A DNA stretch of 31,213 bases, taken from positions 1 to 31,213 of the forward strand of contig JAEZQD010000018.1 of the NCBI GenBank assembly GCA_023413185.1, in the 5' to 3' direction. The DNA comes from Bacillota bacterium. Lineage in GTDB: Bacteria > Bacillota > Clostridia > Oscillospirales > Ruminococcaceae. The position numbers were made by a program, and so were the translations under genes. The notes under the pieces were generated by a model. That model was not told the origin of the DNA. It was given only the letters and a program-made list of their open reading frames with translations, and made no database searches. Each line of letters begins with the position of its first letter. Position 1 is the first letter of the stretch. Positions 7,753 to 16,108 of the stretch are shown in pieces.

Positions 7753-9069
7753 CTATTTACTGGCGGCAGGTTGGGCTTCTTCATACACAAAACCTTTTTT
7801 GCCCGCCTTGGCGTCATCAAACAGACCAAGGAAGTCCAGTGTCGCAAAATAGTCAAACGGGGTTTCGGCGCGGCGAATCAGCTTGGTGGTGCCGTCCTCC
7901 TTGAGCAGAACCTCGGCGGAGCGCAGCTTGCCGTTGTAGTTATAGCCCATCGCAGCGCCATGTGCGCCGGTGTCGTGAATGTACACAACGTCGCCGATTG
8001 CAATCTCGGGCAGCATGCGGTCGATGGCGAACTTGTCGTTATTTTCGCAAAGACCGCCGGTCACGTCGTACTTGTGGTCGCAGGGCGCGTCCTCCTTGCC
8101 CATGACGGTGATGTGGTGATACGCGCCGTACATTGCGGGGCGCATCAGGTTGGCGGCACACGCGTCCAGACCCACATACTCCTTATAGATGTGCTTTTGG
8201 TGAATAACGGTGGAAACGAGCGCGCCATGCGGGGCAAGCATGTAGCGTCCGAGCTCGGTGAAGATGCGAACCTCGCCCATGCCGGCGGGAACAAGCACCT
8301 CCTCAAACGCCTCCCTGACCCCTTCGCCGATGGCAAAGATATCGTTTGCCTCCTGTCCCGGACGGTATGCGATGCCTACACCACCCGACAGGTTGATAAA
8401 CACAATCTCCGCGCCCGTTTCGCGCTTTAGCTCCGCTGCGGTTTGAAACAGGATGCGGGCAAGGTGGGGGTAGTAAGCGTTGCTGACGGTGTTGCTTGCC
8501 AAAAACGCATGGATGCCAAAGCGCTTTGCGCCCTTTTGCATCAGCTTTTGAATCGCCTCGGTCATCTGGGGGCGGGTTAAACCGTACTTTGCGTCCCCTG
8601 GGGTGTCCATAATCTCGTTGCCCAGCGAAAAATCTCCACCTGGGTTATAGCGCAGGCTGATGGTTTCGGGGATGCCCGCAATCTCCTCTAAAAACTCGAT
8701 GTGGGTGATGTCATCCAGGTTAATGGTAACCCCAAGCCGCGCCGCAAGCGCATAATCCTCGCGCGGGGTGACGTTGGAGGAAAACATGATCTCGTCGCCC
8801 TCAAAGCCCACCGCGTCGGACAGCATCAGCTCGGTGTAGGACGAGCAGTCCGCGCCGCAGCCCTCCTCGCGCAGAATACGCAGGATCTCGGGGTTTGGCG
8901 TTGCCTTCACAGCAAAGTACTCTTTAAAGCCTTTGTTCCACGAAAACGCCTTGTACAGGTCACGCGCGGTTTTTCGAATACCGGCTTCGTCGTACAGGTG
9001 AAACGGGGTAGGATACTGCGCGGTAATCTCCTTGAGCTTATTAAAGGACACAAACGGGGTCTTGTTCAT
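7753..9069 (-). CDS. lysA: Diaminopimelate decarboxylase
   Basis: LysA decarboxylates meso-diaminopimelate to L-lysine, the last step of lysine synthesis, in the cytoplasm with pyridoxal phosphate. The 438-residue protein is a fold-type III PLP enzyme. Lys55 in YFAVKATPNP is the expected PLP lysine, followed by GCGADCSSYTEL, the glycine-rich NLSGGVGIAY, and the C-terminal HDTGAHGAAMGYNYNG that contributes to the active site. The ATG at 9069 has GGAGGA about 7 nt upstream. The N-terminal and C-terminal motifs favour LysA over ornithine, arginine or carboxynorspermidine decarboxylases of the same fold. It appears monocistronic: its own -10 box and terminator flank it. No lysine riboswitch fits in the short 5' region. 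Confidence 0.92.
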   Translation of the reverse strand: MNKTPFVSFNKLKEITAQYPTPFHLYDEAGIRKTARDLYKAFSWNKGFKEYFAVKATPNPEILRILREEGCGADCSSYTELMLSDAVGFEGDEIMFSSNVTPREDYALAARLGVTINLDDITHIEFLEEIAGIPETISLRYNPGGDFSLGNEIMDTPGDAKYGLTRPQMTEAIQKLMQKGAKRFGIHAFLASNTVSNAYYPHLARILFQTAAELKRETGAEIVFINLSGGVGIAYRPGQEANDIFAIGEGVREAFEEVLVPAGMGEVRIFTELGRYMLAPHGALVSTVIHQKHIYKEYVGLDACAANLMRPAMYGAYHHITVMGKEDAPCDHKYDVTGGLCENNDKFAIDRMLPEIAIGDVVYIHDTGAHGAAMGYNYNGKLRSAEVLLKEDGTTKLIRRAETPFDYFATLDFLGLFDDAKAGKKGFVYEEAQPAASK

Positions 9070-9098
9070 TGTACTTCCTCCATGCTTTATACATATCT

Positions 9099-9104
9099 AT
9101 TATA
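9099..9104 (-). promoter_or_regulatory. -10 box of lysA promoter
   Basis: A perfect TATAAT on the minus strand lies 30 nt upstream of the lysA ATG. The best -35 match (TTATCC, 18-nt spacing) is weak. Confidence 0.4.
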
Positions 9105-9133
9105 GTTCACACGATACTCGTTGGATAATCATT

Positions 9134-9535
9134 TCACCCGCGTACAAAGCCCAGATACTCGGTGCCGCGAAAGGTCAGGCTTCCCGCGTCACCCTCAACA
9201 AGGTACCCAATCTCGTTTTGAGGGATTAGCAGCTCCATGCGGTCGCCGCTTTCCACCTCAAAGGTGGCGTAGTAGCTGGTATGCGTGACCCCACCCGTGG
9301 TGTGGGCGACATCCCCCGTATGGTGATGGCTGCCGCCGTGACCGCGTACCTCGGTGCGCTTAGACACCACCCTTGCCCGCACGGTGAGCCGAGGCTGAGA
9401 ACGGTTGTAGTTTTTTTGCTTTACACCCTTTGCAATGGTAACCGCAAACAGAATAAACACCGCAATGAACATGATAATAACAAAAAACGGTATGATGCCA
9501 AACATGATATCGAATGCCCCAAACCCAAAGTCCAT
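9134..9535 (-). CDS. DUF2500 family protein
   Basis: This 133-residue protein has one N-terminal membrane segment (about residues 12-36, IIPFFVIIMFIAVFILFAV). A small beta-rich domain follows, beginning LTVRARVVSKRTEVRG. It continues through a His-rich, Gly-rich loop (HGGSHHHTGDVAH) and ends with the FEVESGDRMELLIP and GEGxxxG-like (VEGDAGSLTFRG) pattern. This matches the DUF2500 family, whose function is unknown; the soluble domain is probably outside the cell. The ATG at 9535 has GGAGG 8 nt upstream. The His-rich loop might bind metal, but that is speculation. It has its own extended -10 promoter. Confidence 0.82.
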   Translation of the reverse strand: MDFGFGAFDIMFGIIPFFVIIMFIAVFILFAVTIAKGVKQKNYNRSQPRLTVRARVVSKRTEVRGHGGSHHHTGDVAHTTGGVTHTSYYATFEVESGDRMELLIPQNEIGYLVEGDAGSLTFRGTEYLGFVRG

Positions 9536-9629
9536 TCTAGTTCCTCCATAAATCCTAAGACGGATGCAGCGCGGATGTCTTGTATCATACGGGTTATCGA
9601 CCGTATATGCACGGTAACGCTTTCGGGTG

Positions 9630-9635
9630 ATTATA
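9630..9635 (-). promoter_or_regulatory. Extended -10 promoter of DUF2500 gene
   Basis: The minus strand reads TGGTATAAT, an extended -10 element about 95 nt upstream of the DUF2500 ATG. The -35 region is only T-rich. A small inverted repeat (ATACGG at 9587-9592, CCGTAT at 9601-9606) lies in the leader. Confidence 0.45.
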
Positions 9636-9680
9636 CCATAATTCCCCTTGCGAAAAAAGAGGCAAAGTTACAACGTTCTT

Positions 9681-10502
9681 TCACATTTTCGACGCGAGAC
9701 TGTATATTTCGCTTTTGCGGTGCCCGGTTTTTGCCGCCGCCTGCTTCGCCGCCTCGCTGAGCGCAAGACCCTGCTGCGCAAGCTCCTTGGCAAGCTGCGC
9801 CGCCTCGGTAATGTCCACCCGCTCCGGCTCTGTTTTCGGTGCGCCCTCAACAATCAACACAAACTCACCTCGGGGCGTTTTCTCTTTATAATATGCAGCG
9901 GCGTGCGAAAGGGTTGTGAGCAAAACCTCCTCGTGCAGCTTGGTAAGCTCGCGCGCAAGCGAGATATTGCGGTCGCCCAAAACGCGCAGCATATCCTCGA
10001 GCGTTTGCACCAGCTTGTGGGGTGCTTCGTAAAAGATCAGCGTACGGGGGTTATCCTTAATCTCATCCAGATGCTCGGCACGCGCCTTCTTTGCCGTGCT
10101 TAAAAAACCTTCAAACGAAAAACGGGAGGTGGTTAGCCCCGAAACGGCAAGTGCCGAGATGGCTGCGCTGGGTCCGGGCACCACCTCGATGGGCACCCCA
10201 CGTTCTCTGCACAGCCGAACCAAATCCTCCCCCGGGTCGCTGATGCAGGGCATGCCCGCGTCGGTGACAATCGCGCACTGCTCCCCGCCGAGGATGCGCG
10301 ACACGATAAGCTCGCCCCGCTCCCGCAGGTTGTGCTCGTAGTAGCTGATCATCGATTTTTTGATGCCGAGATGATTCAGCAGCTTCAGGGTCACGCGGGT
10401 ATCCTCCGCGGCGATAAAGTCCACCGATTGCAGCACCTGGGCTGCGCGGGGCGACAGGTCGCCCAGGTTACCGATCGGAGTACCCACGACATACAGCTTC
10501 AT
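9681..10502 (-). CDS. rsmI: 16S rRNA (cytidine1402-2'-O)-methyltransferase
   Basis: RsmI 2'-O-methylates C1402 in the 16S rRNA decoding centre using S-adenosylmethionine. The 273-residue protein shows the family's class III (tetrapyrrole-methylase-like) fold. The N-terminus MKLYVVGTPIGNLGDLS is typical, followed by FIAAEDTR, the SAM-binding VTDAGMPCISDPG and VVPGPSAAISAL, and the conserved FEGFLS and IFYEAPHKL. An AAGGAAGGG site precedes the ATG. It lies 41 nt downstream of trmN6 on the same strand, the same neighbourhood as Bacillus yabB and yabC, so the two rRNA/tRNA modification genes are probably cotranscribed. Confidence 0.95.
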   Translation of the reverse strand: MKLYVVGTPIGNLGDLSPRAAQVLQSVDFIAAEDTRVTLKLLNHLGIKKSMISYYEHNLRERGELIVSRILGGEQCAIVTDAGMPCISDPGEDLVRLCRERGVPIEVVPGPSAAISALAVSGLTTSRFSFEGFLSTAKKARAEHLDEIKDNPRTLIFYEAPHKLVQTLEDMLRVLGDRNISLARELTKLHEEVLLTTLSHAAAYYKEKTPRGEFVLIVEGAPKTEPERVDITEAAQLAKELAQQGLALSEAAKQAAAKTGHRKSEIYSLASKM

Positions 10503-10543
10503 GCGTTGACCCTTCCTTTTTGCGTATATTGTAATTGCCCTTC

Positions 10544-11290
10544 TTACCGCGCGGGCAGGTTATCCTCTTTGCCGTACAGGTCGAGCAGCTCACGCGAAAA
10601 ACCGCCCGCTCCTTCGATAAGATAGGGCTTTTCCACCTGCAAAAAGGGCTTTGCCCCCTTTTTGCCTTCGGCTAAAAAAAGCCACGGCGCGGTATCGGGT
10701 CGCTGCTGCACAAACCGTACCCGTTTGGGCTCGATGCCATTTTGCCGCATTGCCTCTAGCACGTCGCAAAGGCGTTCGGGGCGCTGGCAGACGCACAGCC
10801 TGCCGCCAAACCGCAGCAGCCGCGACGCGGCCTTTGCCACATCGTTTGCGGTGCACATCGTCTCGTGGCGCGCGATGCGGTCGCTCTTTGTCTCGCTTAG
10901 TATGCCCGTTCTGACCGCCTTATAGGGCGGGTTGCAGCTGACTACATCATATGCGCCCGCCTCCAGTATGCCGTTTAGCTCCCGCAGGTCGGCCTGTATG
11001 GGGGTGACAATACCCTCAAGCCCGTTTAAAGCAACCGAGCTGCGCATCAGCTGCGCGCCCTGTTCCTGCAGCTCCACCGCGGCGATGCGTTTGGGCTTGT
11101 ACGCGTCGCACCAGATAAACGGGATGATGCCGCAGCCCGAGCCGAGGTCGCAGCAAACGTCCTTGCGGCGGGGCGCGGAAAAACCGGCGAGCAAAAACGC
11201 GTCGGTACCAAATTTATGCGCGTCGCTTACATACAGCCTTGTGCCGTGAGAAAGCTGCTCGACTGAGCTATAACTACTCTTATTATCCAT
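10544..11290 (-). CDS. tRNA1(Val) adenine-37 N6-methyltransferase family protein
   Basis: This 248-residue SAM-dependent methyltransferase belongs to the TrmN6/YfiC (Bacillus YabB) family, which methylates the exocyclic amine of an adenine. Visible are the SAM loop DLGSGCGIIP (residues 48-57), the acidic AVELQEQ strand, and the N6-adenine-type catalytic motif NPPY (120-123). The N-terminal HKFGTDAFLLAGF is typical of the family. The C-terminal ~45 residues are basic, as expected for RNA binding. No strong ribosome binding site sits before the ATG at 11290; the nearest AAAGGA is rather far, so translation may be weak or the start slightly uncertain. RsmI follows immediately, supporting a role in translation-related methylation. 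The exact tRNA target is unproven here. Confidence 0.85.
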   Translation of the reverse strand: MDNKSSYSSVEQLSHGTRLYVSDAHKFGTDAFLLAGFSAPRRKDVCCDLGSGCGIIPFIWCDAYKPKRIAAVELQEQGAQLMRSSVALNGLEGIVTPIQADLRELNGILEAGAYDVVSCNPPYKAVRTGILSETKSDRIARHETMCTANDVAKAASRLLRFGGRLCVCQRPERLCDVLEAMRQNGIEPKRVRFVQQRPDTAPWLFLAEGKKGAKPFLQVEKPYLIEGAGGFSRELLDLYGKEDNLPAR

Positions 11291-11411
11291 AGGTTGTTCA
11301 CGGTTTCCTTTTGTGACGGGTTGCTCCGTTTATTTTGCACTAAGATTTGGGGATATCCCCCGCTTTGCTTATAATTCGTAGTCATTATTTTAACACAATA
11401 TGCAAAAAGAA

Positions 11412-11443
11412 TAAAGCGGATGCCCATAACGGCATCCGCTTTA
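11412..11443 (-). terminator. Terminator of ferredoxin gene
   Basis: A 13-bp perfect stem TAAAGCGGATGCC / GGCATCCGCTTTA with a 6-nt loop is followed on the minus strand by a T-rich run. It lies 65 nt after the ferredoxin stop codon and separates it from trmN6. Confidence 0.85.
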
Positions 11444-11507
11444 TAACGGCATGTTTCAAGATATGTATGAAACAGCTTCTGTTTTAAGGGTTCTGACACC
11501 TTTGGCA

Positions 11508-11681
11508 TTACGCCTTGGGCTGGGGAGCCTCTACGGGGCAAACACCGGCACAAGCACCGCAATCGATGCAGGTAGCCTCGTCGATGACGTAGATGGAATC
11601 CCCGGCAGAGATAGCCGATACCGGGCACTCAGCCTCACATGCGCCGCAGCTGATGCATTCTTCAGAAATAAAATATGCCAT
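11508..11681 (-). CDS. 2[4Fe-4S] ferredoxin
   Basis: This short gene encodes a 57-residue clostridial-type ferredoxin, a low-potential electron carrier used by pyruvate:ferredoxin oxidoreductase, hydrogenase and related anaerobic enzymes. Both cluster motifs are complete: CISCGACEAEC followed by P (Cys9, 12, 15, 19) and CIDCGACAGVC followed by P (Cys38, 41, 44, 48). The two halves show the usual internal symmetry. The start ATG (11679-11681) is preceded by AAAGGAGGTG, an almost ideal ribosome binding site. The gene has its own promoter and terminator and is therefore monocistronic. Confidence 0.97.
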   Translation of the reverse strand: MAYFISEECISCGACEAECPVSAISAGDSIYVIDEATCIDCGACAGVCPVEAPQPKA

Positions 11682-11711
11682 ACAACAAACACCTCCTTTT
11701 CGGATGGTTTT

Positions 11712-11739
11712 ATTGTATCACAACCGCCCGAAAAAGCAA
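11712..11739 (-). promoter_or_regulatory. Promoter of ferredoxin gene
   Basis: On the minus strand TTGCTT (11734-11739) and TACAAT (11712-11717) are separated by 16 nt, giving a short leader before the ferredoxin ribosome binding site. Confidence 0.6.
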
Positions 11740-11853
11740 GATATTATTCCTCCAAAACCTTGCCAAGTACACGCAAAACCGACAGCTCTCAGCAGTCTGC
11801 TGCCCCAATAAGCCAAACCGAGGTATGGGCATGAAAAATTTATGAAAAAGTGA

Positions 11854-11882
11854 TTGACAACTATACTTAATCGGTGTATTAT
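11854..11882 (+). promoter_or_regulatory. Promoter of metal-resistance operon
   Basis: A consensus TTGACA (11854-11859), a 17-nt spacer and TATTAT (11877-11882) lie directly upstream of the ArsR-type operator. This is one of the clearest sigma-A promoters in the window. Confidence 0.85.
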
Positions 11883-11895
11883 ACCATTGTAGAGC

Positions 11896-11921
11896 AACAT
11901 ATGAACAATTGCTCATATGTT
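11896..11921. promoter_or_regulatory. ArsR/SmtB-type operator
   Basis: A 26-bp palindrome with a single mismatched pair (arms AACATATGAACAA and TTGCTCATATGTT) covers the predicted transcription start. Its core TGAACA...TGCTCA fits the known ArsR/SmtB operator type, TGAACA-N2-TGTTCA. It is the expected binding site of the repressor encoded 22 nt downstream, released when metal binds. Confidence 0.8.
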
Positions 11922-11943
11922 AATTTGAATAGGAGGGGCTACG

Positions 11944-12423
11944 ATGCCACAGTCAAACAATTTACCGCCTTCGCAGGAAGCCGCGCATTGCAGCTGCAAG
12001 CACCATGCGCACGATTTATCCCCCGCCAAAGCACAGTGCGACGGGCAGGATGCTTGCGATGAGCATATCATTAATGTCCTATCCGATAACCTCACCCCCG
12101 ACGACTTTGCGCAGTATATCCCAAAGCCCGCGGAGCTGAGCAGACTGACCGACGCATTTAAGGTGTACGGAGATTCGACGCGCCTAAAGATCATCTTTTT
12201 GCTCGGCAGCCGCGAGCTGTGCGTATGCGATATTGCTTATCTCTTAGGCATGGGGCAGTCGGCGGTTTCCCACCAGCTGCGCATCCTGCGCACGGCAAAC
12301 CTGGTAAAGACCCGCCGTGTCGGAAAATCCATCTTCTATTCGCTGGACGACGAACACGTGAGCCGCATTCTGCTCATGGGTCTTGAACATATAAGGGAGG
12401 AACATCAGCATGAAGACGATTAA
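11944..12423 (+). CDS. ArsR/SmtB-family metal-responsive repressor (CadC-like)
   Basis: This 159-residue winged-helix repressor begins its HTH core at about residue 60. It has DAFKVYGDSTRLKIIFLL, then ELCVCDIA carrying the CxC metal-site motif of the CadC/ArsR alpha-3 type, then the recognition helix QSAVSHQLRILR. The N-terminal 40 residues are Cys/His-rich (HCSCKHHAH, later Cys and DACDEH), which in CadC-type sensors supplies further soft-metal ligands. The C-terminal His/Glu/Asp tail may add a site. The ATG at 11944 has AGGAGGGG upstream. Its last 14 nt overlap the start of the P1B-ATPase gene, and a matching operator lies in front. Together these indicate autoregulated Cd/Pb/Zn sensing. 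The exact metal is inferred from the transporter type. Confidence 0.92.
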   Translation: MPQSNNLPPSQEAAHCSCKHHAHDLSPAKAQCDGQDACDEHIINVLSDNLTPDDFAQYIPKPAELSRLTDAFKVYGDSTRLKIIFLLGSRELCVCDIAYLLGMGQSAVSHQLRILRTANLVKTRRVGKSIFYSLDDEHVSRILLMGLEHIREEHQHEDD

Positions 12424-14641
12424 GCTGCGCATGAAGGGACTGCACTGCGCAAGCTGCGCCGAGAAGATAGAGCAGCGTGTCGGCGCGCTGGCGGGTGTGA
12501 GCGGCACGCTACTGAACTTTACCACCAACGAGCTGCGCTTTGCGATGGACGAGAGCGCACCTGCCGACACCCCTGTTCAGGCGCAACAGATCATCCAAGC
12601 CGCGGAAAAGGGCGTGGAGGTTGTCGGGGTCTTTATAACGGATTCTCATGGTAACGAGCAGCAGTTTGCCTCTGCTAAAACGGCGGCAACAATGCTGTCG
12701 GGCGGCGATGACAGTAGGTTGCCTGCACAAGACACGGATGAGAACACAGACGAAGCACAACGCGGCAAGCGTCGCCTGGATTACCCTTTGTTATTGTTGG
12801 CTTTATCCGCTATGCTGTTCGGGCTGTCTTTTATCCCTATGCTGCCCGCCGTCGCAGCCACCCTTTTACAGGTTGCGGCGATTGCGGTGTCGGGCTATCC
12901 CATCTTTATCGAAGGCGTAAAGAAGCTGTTTCGGCTTGAGATAGAGGAAGAGCTGTTAATGATGATTGCCGTCATCGCAGCTTGCGCGCTGGGCGAGTTC
13001 CCCGAGGCAGCGATGGTTACGCTGCTGTTTCGTGCCGGCACTTATCTGGAGGAGCTTGCGGTGGCGCGCTCGAAAAAGAGCATTACGCGCCTGACCTCCA
13101 TTCGACCCGATGTCGCAAACCTGGTTGACGCAAACGGCGACAGCAAATCGGTGCCTGCGAAGACCGTGCCCATCGGTTCAACCGTACTCATCAAGCCCGG
13201 CGAGCGCGTGCCGCTCGATGCGGTGGTGCTTTCGGGCAGCTCGGATATGGATAACTCGGTCATCACCGGCGAAAGCGTACCGGTGGCGGTTGCACCGGGC
13301 AGTCGGGTGCTGTCGGGCACCGTGAACGGCGCGGGGCTGCTGACCTGTAAGACCACGGGGGATTTTAAAACCTCAACGGCAAGCCGCATTATCGAGCTTG
13401 TCGAAGGGTCGCTTGCCAAAAAAGGCAAAACCGAGCGGCTGATAACCCGCTTTGCGCGGTACTATACCCCTGCCGTCATCGTGCTTGCGGTTATCATTGC
13501 GGCAGTTCCGCCGCTCCTTCAACTTGGCGCGTTCTCTACTTGGCTGTATCGCTCCCTGATCTTTTTGGTTGCCGCCTGTCCCTGCGCGCTGGTCATTGCC
13601 GTGCCGCTGGGGTTCTTTGCGGGTATCGGCTCGGTGTCCCGCCTTGGCGTGCTGGTTAAGGGGGGACGGTATCTGGAGGCGCTTTCGCGCTGTGACACCG
13701 TGGTGTTTGACAAAACCGGAACGCTCACAAGCGGCAAACTGCGGGTATCAAACGTCGTGAGCGTTTCGGATACCAGTGAGGGGGAGGTTGTCCGGCTTGC
13801 CGCGCTGTGCGAAAGCTTTTCGAACCACCCTGTCGCCAAGGCGGTGGTTGCGCACTACGGCGCGCCGATTCCCGGCGGCAGCGTGCTGTCGTTTGAGGAA
13901 CAGGCAGGCATGGGCATCCGCGCACAGCACCTTGCAGGGGAGTTGTTGTGCGGCTCAGAGCGTCTGATGCGCGCGCACGGCGTAGCCCTTGACGGTATAC
14001 CCCCCGCCGCCGTGTATGTGGCGGAAAACGGCAGTCTGCTGGGTTACCTCGAGATTGCGGACACCCTGCGACCCGACGCGGCGGCGACTGTGGCTGCACT
14101 GCGCGAAACGGGTGTGGGTCGGGTATCCATCCTGACCGGCGACAGCGAGCGCGCCGCGAAGCTTATTGCAGAGCAGAGCGGAGCGGACGGGTATCACGCC
14201 TCCCTGATGCCTTCGGGCAAGGTGGACGCGCTGATGGAGGAAAAACGCCGCAGTAAAACGGTCGCCTTCGTGGGTGATGGTATTAACGACGCGCCCGTGC
14301 TCGCCGCCGCCGACGTAGGCATAGCGATGGGGTTTGGCTCGGACGCCGCCATCGACGCGGCGGACGCGGTGCTGGTTAGCGAGAACCTCAGTTCCCTGCC
14401 CGCGGCTATCCGGCTTTCGCGCCGCGCCATACGCGTGATTATGTTTAACATCGTCTTTGCGCTCGCCGTAAAGGCTGCGGTGCTTGTGCTTGGCGTAATA
14501 GGGTTTGGAGCAATTTGGCTTGCTGTGTTTGCCGATGTGGGTGTCACGCTCATTGCGGTACTCAACACCACCCGCATCCTGCGTATGGTTAAAAGGGAGC
14601 AACCGTCCCGCACTCCCCGCGACCAGTCCGCCGCCGATTAA
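12410..14641 (+). CDS. cadA: Zn2+/Cd2+/Pb2+-exporting P1B-type ATPase
   Basis: This 743-residue inner-membrane pump exports divalent soft metals. In order it has an N-terminal heavy-metal domain with GLHCASC (Cys13, Cys16) and eight predicted TMs. The actuator TGES, the TM6 metal site CPC (390-392), the phosphorylation DKTGTLTSG (Asp434), the N-domain NHPVAKA and the hinge GDGINDAPVL are all intact. The last membrane segment has Lys and Asp in VKAAVLVLG...WLAVFADVG, the pattern of the ZntA/CadA (Zn/Cd/Pb) subgroup rather than copper pumps. GGGAGG precedes the ATG, which lies inside the end of the repressor gene, so the two are translationally coupled. A terminator follows. Confidence 0.95.
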   Translation: MKTIKLRMKGLHCASCAEKIEQRVGALAGVSGTLLNFTTNELRFAMDESAPADTPVQAQQIIQAAEKGVEVVGVFITDSHGNEQQFASAKTAATMLSGGDDSRLPAQDTDENTDEAQRGKRRLDYPLLLLALSAMLFGLSFIPMLPAVAATLLQVAAIAVSGYPIFIEGVKKLFRLEIEEELLMMIAVIAACALGEFPEAAMVTLLFRAGTYLEELAVARSKKSITRLTSIRPDVANLVDANGDSKSVPAKTVPIGSTVLIKPGERVPLDAVVLSGSSDMDNSVITGESVPVAVAPGSRVLSGTVNGAGLLTCKTTGDFKTSTASRIIELVEGSLAKKGKTERLITRFARYYTPAVIVLAVIIAAVPPLLQLGAFSTWLYRSLIFLVAACPCALVIAVPLGFFAGIGSVSRLGVLVKGGRYLEALSRCDTVVFDKTGTLTSGKLRVSNVVSVSDTSEGEVVRLAALCESFSNHPVAKAVVAHYGAPIPGGSVLSFEEQAGMGIRAQHLAGELLCGSERLMRAHGVALDGIPPAAVYVAENGSLLGYLEIADTLRPDAAATVAALRETGVGRVSILTGDSERAAKLIAEQSGADGYHASLMPSGKVDALMEEKRRSKTVAFVGDGINDAPVLAAADVGIAMGFGSDAAIDAADAVLVSENLSSLPAAIRLSRRAIRVIMFNIVFALAVKAAVLVLGVIGFGAIWLAVFADVGVTLIAVLNTTRILRMVKREQPSRTPRDQSAAD

Positions 14642-14660
14642 CCGATACTCGAACCGTTTT

Positions 14661-14685
14661 GGAGCGCCCTTTCGCGGGGCGCTCC
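14661..14685 (+). terminator. Terminator of metal-resistance operon
   Basis: A 9-bp GC-rich stem GGAGCGCCC / GGGCGCTCC is followed by TTTTGTTTGT. It lies 20 nt after the ATPase stop codon and just before the convergent SpoIID gene. Confidence 0.88.
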
Positions 14686-14695
14686 TTTTGTTTGT

Positions 14696-15829
14696 CTATT
14701 CTCCCTCTTTCGCGAGCTTAAGCTCGCTTAGGTCGACGAGCGACGCGTCGGAATAGTAGTGGGCCAAAATCTCGTCGTAGGTAGCACCCTGGCGCGCCAT
14801 ATAGTCGGCTCCGTACTGGCTGAGCCCCACGCCGTGCCCATAACCGAGCGTAGTAAAGGTGAACTTGCCGTTTGCATACTCCACCGTAAAATTAGCCGAG
14901 CGCAGGGTAAACATCTCCCGTGCGTCCTGCCCTGTCATAGTCATGTCACCCGCCGTAAGCTCTGTGATGGTTCCCGACTGGCTGCGCGTTTTCACAGCAA
15001 ACCACTTAGTCTTGTCGGTGGGCAGCTTGATATTGGGGAACTTTGCAACCAGCAGCCCCTTGACCTCGTCGGCGGTGACATCGGTCTCCACCTCAAAGTT
15101 TCTTGCAAGCATATCCCCCGCGCTTTCTACCGGCACAAGATAGGGCACGCCCGTCTGCCACACCGTTTCGGCGCTTTCGGTCAGCCCGGCGGACATCGAA
15201 TGGTATGCCGCGATAATCGGCTCGGTCTGGTACACCAGCACCTTGCCCAGTACCTCGTCGCACGCCCCGACAATGCGGCTCCAATACACGTCAAAGTTGT
15301 CCCCAAACCACACACGCGCAAGTTCCTCGGTCATATACCCCTTGTAGTTGGACGGGTCAGCCTCAAAGTCGGCATCCAGAGACGCGGCGTCGAGCTTTTT
15401 TCGCAGGGCGTAGGTGTGCGCCGCCACCGCCTGTGCCTTTAACGCCTCTACGCTAAAGGAGGCGGGCATCTCGCTCGCAACCGCACCGATTACGTAATCT
15501 CTTGCGGATACCGTCTCCACCTCGCCCGTAGACAGGTTTTTGATACGGAAGTCGGTCAGGCTTACGGGCTCGTTGGTCGCACCCGAGCTTGTGTACTGAG
15601 CGAGCAGGTCGTCGAGTGCCTGCTCGGCGTCCTCATTGGGGTTTAATTCATCTTGTATCTGCTGCGCCTGTGTGGAGGACGCGGTTTGTTCCGCTTCGCT
15701 CGTATTCGGCCCGCTTGCGGCGGTGTCGAACGGGTTTAGCAGCCCGACGTTTTCACCCCCTATCGCGAGCAATGGAATGAGCACCAGTGCAAGCAGCAGC
15801 AAAAGTGCTAAGGCAATACTTTCCTTCAA
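14696..15829 (-). CDS. spoIID: SpoIID/LytB-type stage II sporulation protein D
   Basis: SpoIID is a membrane-anchored peptidoglycan lytic transglycosylase that, with SpoIIM and SpoIIP, drives engulfment of the forespore. The 377-residue protein has an N-terminal membrane anchor (residues 4-24, Leu/Ala-rich) and a low-complexity acidic linker to about residue 95. The SpoIID domain then begins DFRIKNLSTGEVETVSARDY, followed by VIGAVASEMPASFSVEALKAQAVAAHTYA with the conserved Glu. Near the C-terminus is GYGHGVGLSQYGADYMA. The start is a TTG (15827-15829) with GGAGAGG upstream; no better ATG is present. The gene is monocistronic here. SpoIIP and SpoIIM are not in the window, and a LytB-like role cannot be fully excluded. 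Confidence 0.88.
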   Translation of the reverse strand: MKESIALALLLLLALVLIPLLAIGGENVGLLNPFDTAASGPNTSEAEQTASSTQAQQIQDELNPNEDAEQALDDLLAQYTSSGATNEPVSLTDFRIKNLSTGEVETVSARDYVIGAVASEMPASFSVEALKAQAVAAHTYALRKKLDAASLDADFEADPSNYKGYMTEELARVWFGDNFDVYWSRIVGACDEVLGKVLVYQTEPIIAAYHSMSAGLTESAETVWQTGVPYLVPVESAGDMLARNFEVETDVTADEVKGLLVAKFPNIKLPTDKTKWFAVKTRSQSGTITELTAGDMTMTGQDAREMFTLRSANFTVEYANGKFTFTTLGYGHGVGLSQYGADYMARQGATYDEILAHYYSDASLVDLSELKLAKEGE

Positions 15830-15918
15830 TCTTGTCCCTCTCCTTTCCTGTGGTTTTCACTACTCGTGTCGAAATGACGGAGCTATCGGGGTTCGCTTCA
15901 TTTTTTATCGTTATTATA

Positions 15919-15947
15919 TTGACAAGGCATTGTCCTTCATGTAAAAT
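15919..15947 (+). promoter_or_regulatory. Promoter upstream of citrate synthase gene
   Basis: Consensus TTGACA (15919-15924), a 17-nt spacer and TAAAAT (15942-15947) predict a transcript start near 15954, about 205 nt before the ATG. Confidence 0.7.
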
Positions 15948-16082
15948 GATAATACTGGGTTACTGCACTCTTGTCTTGATATCATCAGCTTAAATCATCA
16001 TTTAAAGGGATAATTCGGCGCATAAGGCTTTGCTTAACTGTTGCACCAATTGCCGGTTTAGTATGGTAGCGCGATAAGTTTA

Positions 16083-16108
16083 TGCAACTTTATTCTACTT
16101 AAGTTGCA
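16083..16108 (+). promoter_or_regulatory. Inverted repeat in citrate synthase leader
   Basis: TGCAACTT (16083-16090) and AAGTTGCA (16101-16108) form a perfect 8-bp inverted repeat with a 10-nt spacer, 50 nt before the start codon. It could be an operator or an RNA hairpin; there is no T-run, so it is not a terminator. Confidence 0.4.

Noticed and set aside
9070..9133. Possible lysine riboswitch before lysA
   Set aside because: Only about 60 nt separate lysA from the next gene, too little for the known lysine riboswitch.
11349..11360. GGGGATATCCCC palindrome upstream of trmN6
   Set aside because: Short, with no position relative to a clear promoter; likely chance.
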